In this document: in pieces, positions 20,001 through 32,590 of the stretch | Numbering within the stretch: position 1 is the first letter of the stretch | Layout of the letters: every line of letters begins with the position of its first letter | Assembly: GCF_014851395.1 (NCBI RefSeq) | Contig: NW_024042261.1 | Location: 33,433,942 to 33,497,941 of the forward strand | Length of the DNA stretch: 64,000 bases | Reading direction: 5' to 3' | From: Micropterus salmoides | Lineage: Eukaryota > Chordata > Actinopteri > Centrarchiformes > Centrarchidae | The notes under the pieces: generated by a model | What the model was told of the DNA's origin: nothing | What the model saw: only the letters and a program-made list of their open reading frames with translations | Databases searched by the model: none | Translations under genes and position numbers: made by a program

Positions 20001-22789
20001 TCATTGGATGGTGTGACACTATCCTGTCTAGAAATATGGGATATATGGATGGATTGATATCATGCATGTGTAGAAATTACAGATGTAATGTTACTAGGAG
20101 TCACATATGTATACATAAATGTAGACTTAGGCACGAATGAGCGAAATGGAGAAGAATTAAACCATAGGAGATATCAGGTCAATTTCAAGTAGCCACCTCA
20201 GTATCTAACTTGCGTACAGTCTTCAAAGTGAAAGGCCTAACCACTCTGAGGTGTCAGACATTCAAATCTGACATTTTTTTCTCTCAGTTAATCTTAATCA
20301 ACATAAATCTGCCTGTCATTAATCCTCTTTTTCTTCACTCACTCAGATCAATGTTTCCTTTTCCAGAGCAAAGATAGTAATTAATCCACAGTCCAACAGA
20401 GCCTTCAGGCATGACTATTTGTCAAAGACCCTAATCAATGCCTCTGCCTTTTCTTCTACTTTCAGAAAATGAGTAGCCATTTTTTGGCTCATGTTTTACA
20501 TTCCATCTTGGAGAATCAATGAATCTTATAAGAGCCAAATAATTAATGCTTGAGCACAATCCCATAAGAAAATCTGAGCTCCTACAGAACAGTTTTCTTT
20601 TGTAAAACTTTGACCCTGGAGCTCATAAAAATGTGTTTGGAAAGGGTTTGAATTGATATGCTTCCTATTATTGTCTATTAAAATTATTTCACCAATAAAT
20701 GGTTCATATTCATGTCTTTTCACTTCACTGCTCCCTCATTGACTCTCCATTAATGACATTTCTGAAGACAGATGAATAATAGATGTTATTACTGATGAAA
20801 CTTATCTGGAAGAAATGAAACTCAGAGGAATGGAGCAGGCTAAAGACTGGTAATGCCAGAGTAGCCTGGGCACAACAGATAGGGAAAGGACTGAAGGAGT
20901 GAAGGGGCCGCTGCCTATTTATCAAGAGTAAGGTGCATGAAATTGGCTCTTAACCTCACAGTTAGAAGGTTTAATTAGAAACCATGCTTTTGCTACAGGA
21001 AGAGGGAGGAGGGCTTGAGTTGTCTAAACAGGGTGATAAATTACTTGTGGGACAGGAGCTTTGGAAGGATGGGGGAAAACGGGTTGGTGAGAGTGAAATT
21101 TAGGTGACAGCTCTGGTTGCGGCAGGAGGTGAGACAACAGGTTGAAGCGAGCAGGAGATTGCAGCTGAAGTGCAAAACCACACCTCAAGAGCTGTAAGGG
21201 CTGTTATCAACACTGGGGTGAGGGCAGTGTGGTAGACAGGTTCAGGATCAGCACAACGAACAGGCTGACAGCTGACTGACCTCAGTTATAAATATAGGTC
21301 AGGTCATCAAGCAACCTGCAGGGCTCCCAGCTGGAAGGTTAAATTCGTGACTTTTATTGTTATTATTATTTCATGTAAATTCATTGTTGAAGTCCTAAAA
21401 TGTGTTTAATGTGCATAAAATGTGTGTAAAATGTTTGTGGTCTTCAATAATCAGATGGCTCTGGATTTAAATTGAGATTTTGCCAATTGTATTTAAACAT
21501 GTTGAAGTTGACCTTTTTTTGTTGAAAAAAAGAGTGAAATGTGTTTATATTTCTGAAAGTAAGCGCTGGTATGGTTAGGACTTTGATTTTCATTGGGTCA
21601 TACTTGTAAGCACTTATGTCACCGTAAGAAGCTTATTTTCAATAGGACATACTGCGTAGTGACCATAGCCAGGAACTACACACAATGAATGGTGAATCGA
21701 CAGAAAGCAACACATAGATTGTACATTTTCACTGGAATTACCAAATTTGTTTTTTACAAATGAAAATGTGTGCCAGTAGATATCTCTGTATTTGCAGTTT
21801 ACTCTGTGACCTACATTGATTGAGCCAAAATAGGTACCCACCATCACCAGCACAGTGAAGCTTTCTACTGAAAGCAAGAAGAGAATGAGTGCAGTACTTA
21901 AACCACCAGCCTGTCCAGGCTTTAAAATCCGACTAACAGAGCAGGCTTGTGTCAAACAGATCTACAGAGAGAGTCTGAGGGATTAACAGGACTGATGGGC
22001 ATAACTGCTAAAATTGTGGAGACTTTTTGGAACTTTGTTTCTGCTATTCGACACTTTCATTAAGCTGCATCTTGGAGAAAACTTTCTTGTTCTTACAAAT
22101 GTGTTGTAGCTTCTCCAGCGCTTTTCCAGAGACGACTCTAAACTTTGACACAATGTAGGTCACATGAAAAGGTTGGTGATTGCACAAAAGGCCAGACTAG
22201 TGATAAAATTTCAAAGTGGAGAGGATAAGAATGACTTTTGTAGCACAGCCGTATATCTGAAAGTGATGCACTGGCACTGATTGATTTTGTCAGTTAAAAG
22301 TGAATTGCTAAAAATGCTAACAATATAGCACTTATTGTAGGCACATTATTTATTCACTGATCTGATTCACACCACCTTTAACATCTGACTGAGATGGCAT
22401 CTGTAAAGCTAGACAGACGCTGGACAGATTAAGTTAAAATTTTACCTTGAATGGTCATCCTTGGGATATTTTTTTTTTGGCCTGAATTTCTGCCACACTG
22501 GTTGTCGTTTGAAGAGCACATTGAAGGGGGTTCACAGTGCCCGATTAACTGCCTGAACAATCAACGATCTGGCTGTCGGGCGATCAGTTGTATTTCTGGC
22601 AAGCCCGAAATTTTGATCAGCTGTCAGTATTTTGAGCAGCCACATGGGTGCTGTCAAAATATCCGTTCTAAATGGTATTAAGCTTATTTTAATGTCACAG
22701 AAGTAGTATTTTACATGTTGTAGCTCAAACTTGCTCACGGTGTGAAAAGTTGTGTCTCTGTAAATAATATAATGTAGTATGGTCTAGAC
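20001..22789. other. non-coding stretch, no gene recognised
   Basis: Largely unique. The 113-codon minus-strand frame at 21614-21955 has no domain; part of it (ACAGAGATATCTACTGGCAC on the minus strand) recalls a dispersed fish repeat, but I cannot prove that. A moderately GC-rich patch at 22500-22690 is unassigned. Confidence 0.4.
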
Positions 22790-22866
22790 CTTCTCTATAT
22801 GAAATGTGCAATGAGATTACTTGAATTGGCACTATATAGCCTAAATAAAATTGAATTGGAACAAAA
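22790..22866 (+). repeat. LINE 3' end fragment
   Basis: GGCACTATATAGCCTAAATA followed by AAATTGAATTGGA fits the (AAT)AAAATTGAATTG tail of fish L2-like LINEs. Confidence 0.35.
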
Positions 22867-25800
22867 TTAAAATAGACTGTAAAAACTGAATGTTCTGCAG
22901 CACAGAAAGACTGCATTTGTCTGCATCTTCTTGCTCTTACTTTCCTAGAATTACCCAAAGTAGGTCTCTCTTTCTGTCAACATTGTTGAGCCGTATTGTT
23001 TGAATAAACTTTATTAATGGAAAAAACTGACATGGGGTTTCCATGCTTACTTTCATTGTGAGCACCACATTGTAGCCTGTCAGTTGCAGGTTCCGGCTTT
23101 GTAGTAAGGCTGATTAAAACGTGTACTGTGAGATGAATAAAAATGCACAGTGTATGCACATGCTAAATAAACAGGGAAATTTATGCAAGTATTTATGTGA
23201 GTAGTGTAATCCACAGCTGGTTCGGTGTCCCAGTAATTCTCCTCCAACCTTGTCCAGTCCCTGTTTCATTCTACCTCCGCTAGATAAAAGCCTGGTTCAT
23301 CATTTAATAGAGGACATATCCTTTAATCGATGCCAAAGACAAATCTGTGAGTTTCATATGAAACGGAGCCTCCAGGAAATAACTGTGAGGCAGTGATGAC
23401 GAAGAGGAAAGCTAGTGATTTCGATATAAATATCTACCTCCCTGAACCTCACCACTTTCTAATTATATTAGGATTAATTGGCTGGGGTCTGAGGGACTCC
23501 AGTTACTGGTGTTAGTGTATTAATGTACAGCACATCTTGTAGGATAGGCCCTGAACTCCGTTGAAAAGCCTGTTAATTAGGCCTGTGGTGAGGTGTGATA
23601 AAAAGGGAGCAATACATAAACAAGCCCCATCCGAGGGAGGAGGCTGAGGTCACTTGCTACTGGACCTCCGACAGCCTCCACCTGTATCACACAGGGCCAC
23701 ATGCTGCTCCTCTGTCTCCGGGGATGGTTTACAGGGAAACTTTTCACACAGAGAAGAGCTACAGCCTCTCCTAATCTCATACCTGTCCAATTGATTTAGC
23801 TAGAGGTGTGTTTCTCCGCCACCGCCCCCACCCTCAATACATTTGCATGCTGCAGAGATCTAATGTCCGTCATGAAGTTAAACATCGGCAAGCCACATGG
23901 AGATTTTTAATGAGACTTCCATGCTCATTTTCTGCTTAATATCTGCACTTTTCTTTTTTCCCTCTCTCTAATGCGCTCTGGTCTTCTCCTTCTTCCCTCA
24001 ACCGAGAGAGAAACTCTTACCATCAATCAGCCTTTAGCTCCTTTGAACTGAGACAGTGTCACGCTGGGCTCTGTGTGTTGCCAGATAGGACCGCCGTGCC
24101 CTCAGGTTACCCTTACACTTCCAGTTTGACACCCTTGATATTTACTTGCTATAGAGAAAATTGAAAAATACACAGGAGTCAAACTTTGGACTTTTGAAAT
24201 CACTGTGTTTTCTATCAGAGTTTGGAGCGAAAAATAGTTGTTTCTGTCAATCAGTAATCACAGTCCTTTAATAGCGAGAACTTTTCAGACGCAGTCAACG
24301 AGAAAATGTTTTTTCAAGATCAGTCATCTGGTGCACAGAGAGGCTGTCCCAGTGCATCATTCCAGCAAAACAGGAGTTTGAGCAAAATTGGATTTTAGTT
24401 CTTTGGTTGTTGCCCCCCGTGAACAGCAGTTTATGATGAGTGAAACAGTAGAATAAACTAAAATGAACAGATTGTGAGCATTATGTGAATGGCTCAAGTT
24501 TGGTGAGAGTCATCTTAGGCTGGGAAAATGAATGTCTGTATATTATCAACAATGCAATCAATTCAGTGTTTTACATGATGCATGAAATACATTAAATAAA
24601 AGTACAGTGCAAGAATAAAAAATTAAAACCACATTGAAAAATAGTGTTTGTAGAAACATAAAAAAAGAGAAAAAAATCATGTTTTAAGTACAAGTTAAGG
24701 ACACATGGTGAGTGTTTAAGATTCAGTCAAAGGCAGTGGAGAATAATTATTTTAATTGAAAACAAGCTACTGCACACTGATATGACTTTAATGCGTTTCG
24801 CCCATTACTACTTCAGGCTCACACTGATTTTATTAATTGTGTTTAAAGCTGACGGTAGTCTTTGAAGGTTTGAGTATTTGGATCTTAATACCACTTCTCC
24901 AAGTTGTTTAGTTTTGACTCTGGGAATGATGAAGCAGATCACTGCTAGATGATCTAAGACGCCAAGAGAGTTTACATTCAGAGATGTTGTTTTGGTGCTA
25001 AACCATGGAGAAGGTTTAAAGGAAAGTAGCAGTAGTACTTGCATCTATTTTCTGTGACATGCAGGTGCACAGACTAGAGAACAGACTGATACAACAGTCA
25101 AACCTATTAAAAAGTGTGGGCAAGTTTCTCCAAGTCATACCTGGACATGATCCTTCTGATTCCTGCTATGTCTGAAAGATGATATTAGTGGCAGACTTTG
25201 TTTCGACTCACTGTGCCTTTTAAAGTTTAGCTCTAGTCTGACATCAAACCAAGATTTCTTACTTTTTGTTTTTCTACAACTTTACTATTTTGGTTCACTC
25301 TCATCGCTCTCATATCATCATTTTCCGCTGCAGCAGTCAGCTATATTCACAGAAAAAGCTTTAAAATCTCATGGTACACTGTTCAGCACCAAATGGCAAA
25401 CAGATACAGTTATGTGGTACAAAGCTAAAAGAGAGAGAATATTAGATTTATGAATGCTAATGTTGCTTCATGTCTGCATGATGTGTACTGAAATTAGGCA
25501 GCTGTTTGCTAACAAGGTCAACATATCATAACATAACATAAAAGATGATAGTGTTGTGTACATAGCTTGTTCCCACTTTTCCCAAGTGGCAAAAAATTTG
25601 TTACAGATTTAGATAAATTAACTTGGTCCTGTCAAACAGACTTTCGGCTAAGATGTTATATTGTTCTTGTTTTCATCATTCAATAAATTAATGCATTTTT
25701 ATAATCCTTTATTCATCTGAAGTCACCTGAGTACATTTGCCCTTTTCCTTTTTACTACGATACTGACATAACTTTTTCAGATTTAAATTTGATTAACAGG

Positions 25801-26880
25801 AACCAGACATTCTAATGCCTCATAAAGAGAGACATCTGAGCAGTCAAGCATTGTGCTCAAGCTCTTTTGGTGTGAACACTACAAATACTACATGTACAGC
25901 TGGAAAACCAGAGTAGTCAGTGAAGGGGCAGAGGTTTTGGCGCTTTCTTACTTAACCTCTTAAACTCAGCTGGACCCTGCAGTGTTTCCATCGATACAAA
26001 CTCACACTGTATTGTGCCCCTTCCACTCTTTTCAGCCTTCTTCCACTTGGCATGGGTGAACTTACAGCAGAGGTTAAAAGCAATCACAACATACTTAAGT
26101 TTTGCCAAGATATTACAAAACATGTTGGTGAAAGAGGTTTTTCATTATCGTTAAACCTTTAACTCAAAAAAATACCTCCTCCTACACCGGGGGGAAGTAT
26201 TTGTCATGATTGTCGCTGATTTGTTTGAAAGTGTTAATTTCATGTCATTCACACAACTTCAGTCTAAATATAGAATTCCACACAGGCACTTTTCCTTTTC
26301 TTCAAGTGAGGCATTTTGTCAAATCTGATTTTTATAAAAATAGACAAACCAATGAAAAGCTCAACTAAAAGCCACCGCCTCAATTTTCACTGCCTCAAAC
26401 AACTACAAAAAAATTATCTTCCCTTTTTTATGGAAAACTATACTTATTAACTCTGTCAAGCTTCTCCATCTTTTCAGTCATATAAGAATGTTGAATTGAT
26501 TATAAATCTATAAGTCTTGTCTGTAAACCTGCTGAGGTTTGTCCAGATGTTACCATCTTGTTGCATATAAGCTGTTCTGTGCTTTCTTGAACTCTATTTG
26601 CCTTCATTTTGCTGCATAACTGAAATGATACATCAGACAATATTTTGTCACAGTGACAAATCCTGAAACAAAAACAAAATAATTTCTCAGTCTCTGCAGA
26701 CACAGCTGTCACACTGACAGAGTTATCAGAATTCAATGCCAAAATACTTGGCTTTGGAAGACCTCCATGAATTTCTTTCAATTGGTAAAACCATTGCAGC
26801 ATGTTTGTGAAAGGTGCACCTTGAAGAATTGATTTGGCATCAGTTTTCCAGGGGGAACCAACTGAAGGTAATCAGCGACC
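22867..26880. other. non-coding stretch; 23270-23600 could be a conserved regulatory block
   Basis: No coding exon can be supported. The part at 23270-23600 is free of repeat motifs and carries paired homeodomain-type cores (GGATTAATTGG at 23471, GTTAATTAGG at 23572). That suggests, but does not show, conserved non-coding DNA. The rest is AT-rich. Confidence 0.3.
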
Positions 26881-26881
26881 A

Positions 26882-27048
26882 CCCCCCGCCCCCCCGAGCT
26901 TGTTTCCACGCAACATGTAGTCCACTGATTGCTGTTTGTGATCTGTAGCTATTTTCTGCAGATTCTCTGTGATGCTGTTGATCGGCCTCCTCTGGTGCAC
27001 ATTAGTGATCACGGGGGGGGGGGGGGTGGGGGGGGGGGGGGGGGGGGG
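26882..27048. repeat. C-tract and facing long G-tract
   Basis: C-runs at 26882-26895 (CCCCCCGCCCCCCC) face a G-run at 27013-27048: 14 G, one T, 21 G. The G-run could form quadruplexes, or pair with the C-run across about 120 bases. Glycine- and proline-rich open frames here are artefacts of the tracts. Confidence 0.9.
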
Positions 27049-28994
27049 CTGTCTCTGGGACTTATTTTTCAATGAGGGCTGTGGATCATCTATCCGTCCA
27101 CTTATGTGTCCTGAACTTTATTTTAAGCTGTCTCTGCTTTTTTTTTTTGTTACACTCAGTGAACTTTTTTAAATGTTGTTTCTTACAAAAGAGTCCGTTT
27201 ATCCCTGTGACTCATTCTACACTATATGCGAGTTGTGTACACTGGACTGTAAGCTTTTGAACAGAAACGCTCAGAGAGAGAGGCTAAACAGGGTCTCTAA
27301 GTGGTGATCTCTGGGCTCACTTCAAGGTTTTTGTCCTGCTCATGTCCATCTCCTCTGCACTCTTTCCACCAAGGCCACAGGAGTCAATATGAGAGGAGGC
27401 ACATTCACTGTTAATACAGTGAACAGAAGCAGGTTGCAAGACCAGCTCATACAGCCTTGTACAACTATTTCTTTTTTTATCAAAACAATCTTTGTCTGTT
27501 CAGTAAGTATTGATTCTGACACCACAGTATTTATAGGAAAAAGGAACAGAGCCAAACAGAGTTTTGAGTGAACAGAACAAGCTCTGCTCCATTCTGTTAT
27601 GCAATCAAGTGGCCGACAGTCCACTGTCTCTGGAGTAGCCTGATTTGAAAACCTAATTGTGGAAAAACAGAGCAAAATGACTCCAGTGAATAGGATCAGT
27701 GATGTCCAGCAGACGTACTACACTAATGTTTGTAATTGCTACATAATGCCCAAAGGGACATAGAACAAGCTCATTCAGACACACTGAAGGTTTATTTTAC
27801 TTCATGTCTTGTAAGACACTCTTCAATTCTGCTTGCTCGGTTGTTTTCAGCTCCTTCTTCATGTAATGTTTTAATGGATTTTGCAGTGTGTGTACTACCA
27901 TTATTGCAAGCTGGCTGACAGATACTGGTAAGACCTGTTATTTCATTGACACACAAAGCTTATTGGATATGAGGAAATATTCAACTTTGTAATAGTAAAG
28001 GGTTTGCCATAGCAGCTGTCAAGCTAGTTTGATGCTGGCCCTCTCTGCATGAATTTAAAATACTTCTCCGACTGCCAAAACACACTAATCTTGTGTGTTT
28101 TTTATGGGGCTGCCTTTGGTGTACCAGGTTTGGTCCTGGTACTGCATTACATCTTCTGTTTTAATGCACATTTTGAATTTGTGCATGTCAAATATTGCAA
28201 ACAACGTTTTGCAAAATGTGAGCGATGCAAAAAGTTATAAATGATATAGACAATAATGTTGCGGTCCTCTCTTCTGCTTCTTCTGCTGTACACAAAGCTT
28301 CAGAGATTCCACTTTACCAGAAAGACACAACAAAGACATAAAAAATAACAGGGATGTTCAAATAACCTAGTGGTCAGTGTACCCATGGAATCATCACACC
28401 CCCATGACCTTTACATGTCATTCCCCTCTTTATCCCCATGACAACTCACAAAAACATCAAACTGTGCATGTTGACAGAGAAGATTAATTAATTTATTAAA
28501 ATTGCATAAATGGCCTTTTCAGAGAATTAAATGCCATGATGTGCCAGAGGTCTTACTACTCAAACTACAGTTGTTGATTGATTGAAACACAAACAGATTA
28601 CTTGTTTGCATTTTATTTTGCTAACTTTGCCTATTCACAGTTTATTTTACCTGCAATTTTGAAATTTGCTTCAGACCTTTTCTCACTGAGGTAGAACAGA
28701 AGCTTTGGTTAGCTTGAATTCAGACAGTTACAATGTATTCCAATTGATTTTATGTTGGAAAACAGTAGTATGTCCATTACAAACTTCTCAAATCACTCAC
28801 AATCCACTTCTCTGTAGTACATCTGTATACTCAATATGTTCCAATCATTCATCATGTTGCCAAAATATGACTAAATACGCCGCTTCCATGTCAAGCTATT
28901 GCTTTCATCAAAGATCAGAAGCTCAGCCAGAAATTGCATATTTAGTCATAATTTTACAAATTTATGAGTGCAACACACTGAACATACAGATGGT
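27049..28994. other. non-coding stretch, nothing recognised
   Basis: Frames of 111 codons (minus, 27340-27675) and 128 codons (plus, 28705-29091) lack motifs, codon structure and splice context. Confidence 0.45.
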
Positions 28995-29065
28995 AGGGCT
29001 GGACAAAATGGCCAAAAATGATATCACAATAAATAGTTTCATATCTTTTGATATCGCTAATTATC
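28995..29065. repeat. fragment of GGGCTGGAC...TATCACGATA fish repeat
   Basis: GTAGGGCTGGACAAAATGGC followed by ATATCACAATAAATAG and ATTATCACGATAAGTATC resembles the end of a frequent fish DNA-transposon relic. The opposite end is not seen. Confidence 0.4.
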
Positions 29066-29989
29066 ACGATAAGTATCAAATCGTTATTTAGTTTAAAGAC
29101 TGATTTTTGTTCCAGAGTGATGGTGAATGGTTAATTGTGGTTTAAACTCTTTGTGGTCAAGATTGATGCCAAACAGTGGATCACTTCACAAATCTGAGGT
29201 AGAACATTCAAAACAATTCTGATAAAATCTTTGTTAACAAATACGCATGAGTAAAAGTAAAAGCTTTGTTCAGTCCTTTTTCCTCAACAAAATAAACAAC
29301 TTAATAAAAAATATTTATTGAACATTTGTTATATTGTTATTGAAAAAAGTTATATAGCATACAGAATCTAAAAACTTTTAACAGTCACCTTTTAGGCCTG
29401 AAAGTACACAAAATATTGATTTCAGGTGAAATATTATTGGATGTCAAAATACAGATAAGTAAGAGAACTGTATACTTTATTTGTATTGCACCATGTGAAA
29501 TAAAAGTGCTTTGCAGAGTTTAAATGAAGACGCAAAACATGCCAAGACGTACTCTACAAAACAGATAAAGATAAACCCACTGGGCTGAAAGAAGATTAGA
29601 ATCAGCTGATGAAACTGAAAATCTAAACCCTTACAGAAGCACCACATACTGGTAAGAGCTACACCTATAGCATTCCTGCATTTTGACAGCATAAAACTCA
29701 TTCTTGGCATTAAGCCATATTACCTTCCTGTTTCACACTGACTTTGATCAAACAGAGGAGGAATTAGCCTGTGTTAGCTGTGCTTGGCCTCAAGTAAAAA
29801 AAAATGACTGTGAAACAACTGTGATTAAACTAGATTATTAACAACTGTGGGGATTGTAGATGTTACCTTATTTGGACCTGGACTACTTTCTTTATCTCTT
29901 CAATTTCACAACATTCTGCTTTGCTGTTATGTTTGAAGCCAGATGGCTTGATCTGCTTCTGTAGTGGTGAGTATTATTCTCTTTGAACA
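29066..29989. other. non-coding stretch
   Basis: AT-rich. The last part may already be LINE 3' sequence continuing into the fragment below. Nothing else is recognised. Confidence 0.4.
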
Positions 29990-30042
29990 GGTTGCACCGA
30001 TATGTGTTTAAGGATATGTATTTAGAGAATGGTCTAGACCTG

Positions 30043-30590
30043 TGGCCTGTACTACGGAGGGAGTTCAACCTACTCAGAGTTAACTCGGGGTTATCAGGCA
30101 AACTCAGGGTTGACAAACTCTGACCGCCTACACTTGAGTTAAACAGTAGCCTACTACGACAGTGGATAAGATATTGGTTAGTTGAGGAAAATCTCAGGAA
30201 ATTATGAATATAAAGACAAGTTAACGGCTAAATCTAATATCGTGGCTGCCGAAAAAGCCAGGGAGGCTTGTTGGCATCGCATGGTGTAAATTTGTAGCCT
30301 AATTATCTTCACAGTGTTCTTATTGTAGTTCAAATCTCTATTATGAATTTATGGGCTCTTCTTTTATGTGTAATATGATTAAGATGTAAAGGTACAGCTG
30401 CACATAAGGTCCATTGAATAATAATAATAGTAATAGAAAAAAAGGAGCCAGCGGAGAGGAGGAATAATCTGAGAGAAAATTTAATTTCCAAGATTAATCT
30501 GCAGGTAAAAAACTTGAATATTCTCTGACATTATAGCCACACATTTATGAGAAAAACTTCACTTTGCAAGGCTGCAACATCACACACCCA

Positions 30591-30689
<99 letters not shown>

Positions 30690-31303
30690 CTGCCGTGTAG
30701 GCCTATGCATGCATTGGAAAGTTAAAATTAAACTTTGCAATCAGATTTAGCAGTGAGGAAATAGGCTACTCATGAGTTTAGCCCACAATATATTATCATG
30801 CACCTTAGAGACTTTTGCCTCGGATTGGGCGTATTCAGAAGACAACACCAGAGTGATTTTCGATTTTTTTATGACAATAATTTCGGAGAAAGTTTTTCTT
30901 CTTGTAAATTACAAACTTTCATCTAGGATTTTTTTTCTCGGATATTAAACCCCACCCTGGCTCCCTATTTTGCGGTCTATCTAAATATGTGAAAACACTT
31001 CATCAGGATGAAATCTAAACATATTTTATGAAGCGGTTTATATTAATATCTACTTCTCATCATTAACACTGAGTACAGATGTGGTGTGTAGTCCACATAT
31101 ACAGGGTAACCTTGAGTTAACCATGAACAAAACCTGCTCGTAGCAGTTTAGAGATGCGGCGTAAATTGCCATGGCAACAGACCTCGGTTACCACCTATCC
31201 ACCTTTCGTAGTACAAGTTAATCGGGAAGTTACACCTGACGTCACAAAGTTACTCCTGAAGATACCTGGATAAGCCAGTCACCCCGCTTCGTAGTACAGG
31301 CCA
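30043..31303. mobile_element. 1.26-kb TIR element with CTG target duplication
   Basis: The ends are perfect inverted repeats, TGGCCTGTACTACG and CGTAGTACAGGCCA. They are flanked by CTG at 30040-30042 and 31304-31306, and the empty site is the L2 3' sequence above. A 3-bp duplication agrees in size with PIF/Harbinger-group elements, though their usual target is TWA. The interior has no transposase, carries a (CA)47 run, and has GAGTTAAC-type motifs near both ends (30077-30092, 31114-31122). Non-autonomous. Confidence 0.8.
30595..30688 (+). repeat. (CA)47 perfect microsatellite
   Basis: 94 uninterrupted bases of CA, preceded by a few CACCCA variants. It lies inside the TIR element, so it expanded after or with that copy. 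Confidence 0.97.
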
Positions 31304-31377
31304 CTGTTCTAAATGAAAAGTGCCCTGAAATAACTTCTGTTTTGATGTGGTTATATATGAATAAAACTGAACTGAAT

Positions 31378-32089
31378 CCAAAGATGGTCCTAAGCTTTAT
31401 GTTTTAATGTCAGTTCATTATTATTATGGTATTATACTGACCACATAACTTCTCTGAAAAAAATGACACTCACAATAAATTGCTGAATATTCTCGGCCCT
31501 ATAGGCAATCAGTAGCGAGTACCAAGACCTGCAAAATATGCCCAATACTGTATCACCACAAATAGTATATGGGATCAAGTGTCAGTGTGCAGCAACATAC
31601 ACTGCTACAATACAAAGAAAATTTTTATTTTCTTAGATGCTTGAGGTTAAACTAAGGTGTGCTAAATTCTCTTACAGTTCAGCGTTTTGTGCTGTACAAG
31701 CAACTAAAAAGGAGATAGCACTTTCTCAGCTACTTTGGGTCCACACTCTGTGAGGCAATACCTCTAGGGAAAACACAAACAGAGCCTCCAAAACTGCTAG
31801 AACAATACAGACACCCTTATGCCGAGTCACACTCTCTGTTGCCATTCCTACTGCAGAGTCAAAATGCATTTAATTGCTGAGCTACTTCGCCTGTGGTTTC
31901 AGAAAAACATCTTGTGTAGATCATCATGTTTGGACCGCGTATGTGTTCACGCAAAAATGCCCAATCCATAAGTATTATGACTAGCTACCTAGTCCTTGAA
32001 TACCCTTATTGAGAGTTGTGTGTTAATTTCCTTTAACAAATCAAATACATTCTTGGGGGCAATTGGCACTAGGGTGATTGGCGCCTAAG
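31378..32089. other. non-coding stretch, nothing recognised
   Basis: AT-rich unique sequence without motifs. Confidence 0.45.
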
Positions 32090-32590
32090 CACTTTATATT
32101 CTGAGGCCATTCTACTCTCCTGGAAAAAAGGTGGTCCACTTTTGTTTGGCTGTCTGAAAGTGAAGGAATTCTTGGGGCCTTGTTCACGAGTAAGGGTAAG
32201 ATGGAGTGGGAGATTGACAGAAGGATTAGCGTGACATTATCAGCGATAAAAGCTTTGACTGTCATGGTGAGGAGTGAGATGACTTCCAACCCTCATTTCA
32301 TGAGCTCTGGATAGCGATCAAAAGAATGTGATGGATACAAGTGACCAGCATGAGTTTCCTTCTTAGGGTGTTTTCGATCGCCTTAGAAATGTGACGAGGA
32401 GCTCCACTGGAAGTGCTGCTCCTTTATTTTTAAAAGAGCCAGTTGAGGTGGTTCAGGGGCAAACCCACAACACACTTGATGGATTATACCCAATCTGTCT
32501 TACAAGCTCCTTATGGTCTTCCAGGAGGGGCTGGGGGATGTTACATCTGGGCTACCAAACTTAACATGAAGCTATTGCATTCCTATTCAC
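32090..32590 (+). pseudogene. RTE-like LINE C-terminal remnant
   Basis: The blocks match in order a very common fish LINE. They are GTGAAGGAATTCTTGGGGCC, TTGTTCACGAGTAAGGGTAA and GATGGAGTGGGAGATTGACA (LFTSEGKMEREIDRRI in intact copies), CATGAGCTCTGGATAGCGAT (HELWVVTER), ATGAGTTTCCTTCTTAGGGT (MSFLRRV) and AGAGCCAGTTGAGGTGGTTC (RSQLRWLG). Stops and indels are frequent. The usual GATAAGCGGAAGAAGATGGATGG tail, of the kind seen at 218-397, is missing here. Clade is recalled as RTE (Rex3/BovB-like) and is not certain. Confidence 0.7.

Larger units (their letters stand above)
29990..31377 (+). repeat. L2-like LINE 3' end, split by a TIR element
   Basis: Left part ends GGTCTAGACCTG (30031-30042). 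Right part begins CTGTTCTAAATGAAAAGTGC (31304) and continues GAAATAACTTCTG...GAATAAAACTGAACTGAATCC (to 31377). Joined across the insertion they reproduce the usual fish L2 3' end. The same blocks appear on the minus strand at 53040-53095 (GTCTAGACCTGC, ATGAAAAGCGCTCTGAGATA). The left limit is uncertain. Confidence 0.65.

Noticed and set aside
21614..21955. 113-codon minus-strand frame with a plausible acceptor
   Set aside because: Part of it resembles a dispersed repeat, the frame has no domain, and the donor is not convincing.
26872..27172. Proline- and glycine-rich frames
   Set aside because: They are translations of the C- and G-tracts.
28705..29091. 128-codon plus-strand frame
   Set aside because: Ends inside a dispersed repeat and has no motif.
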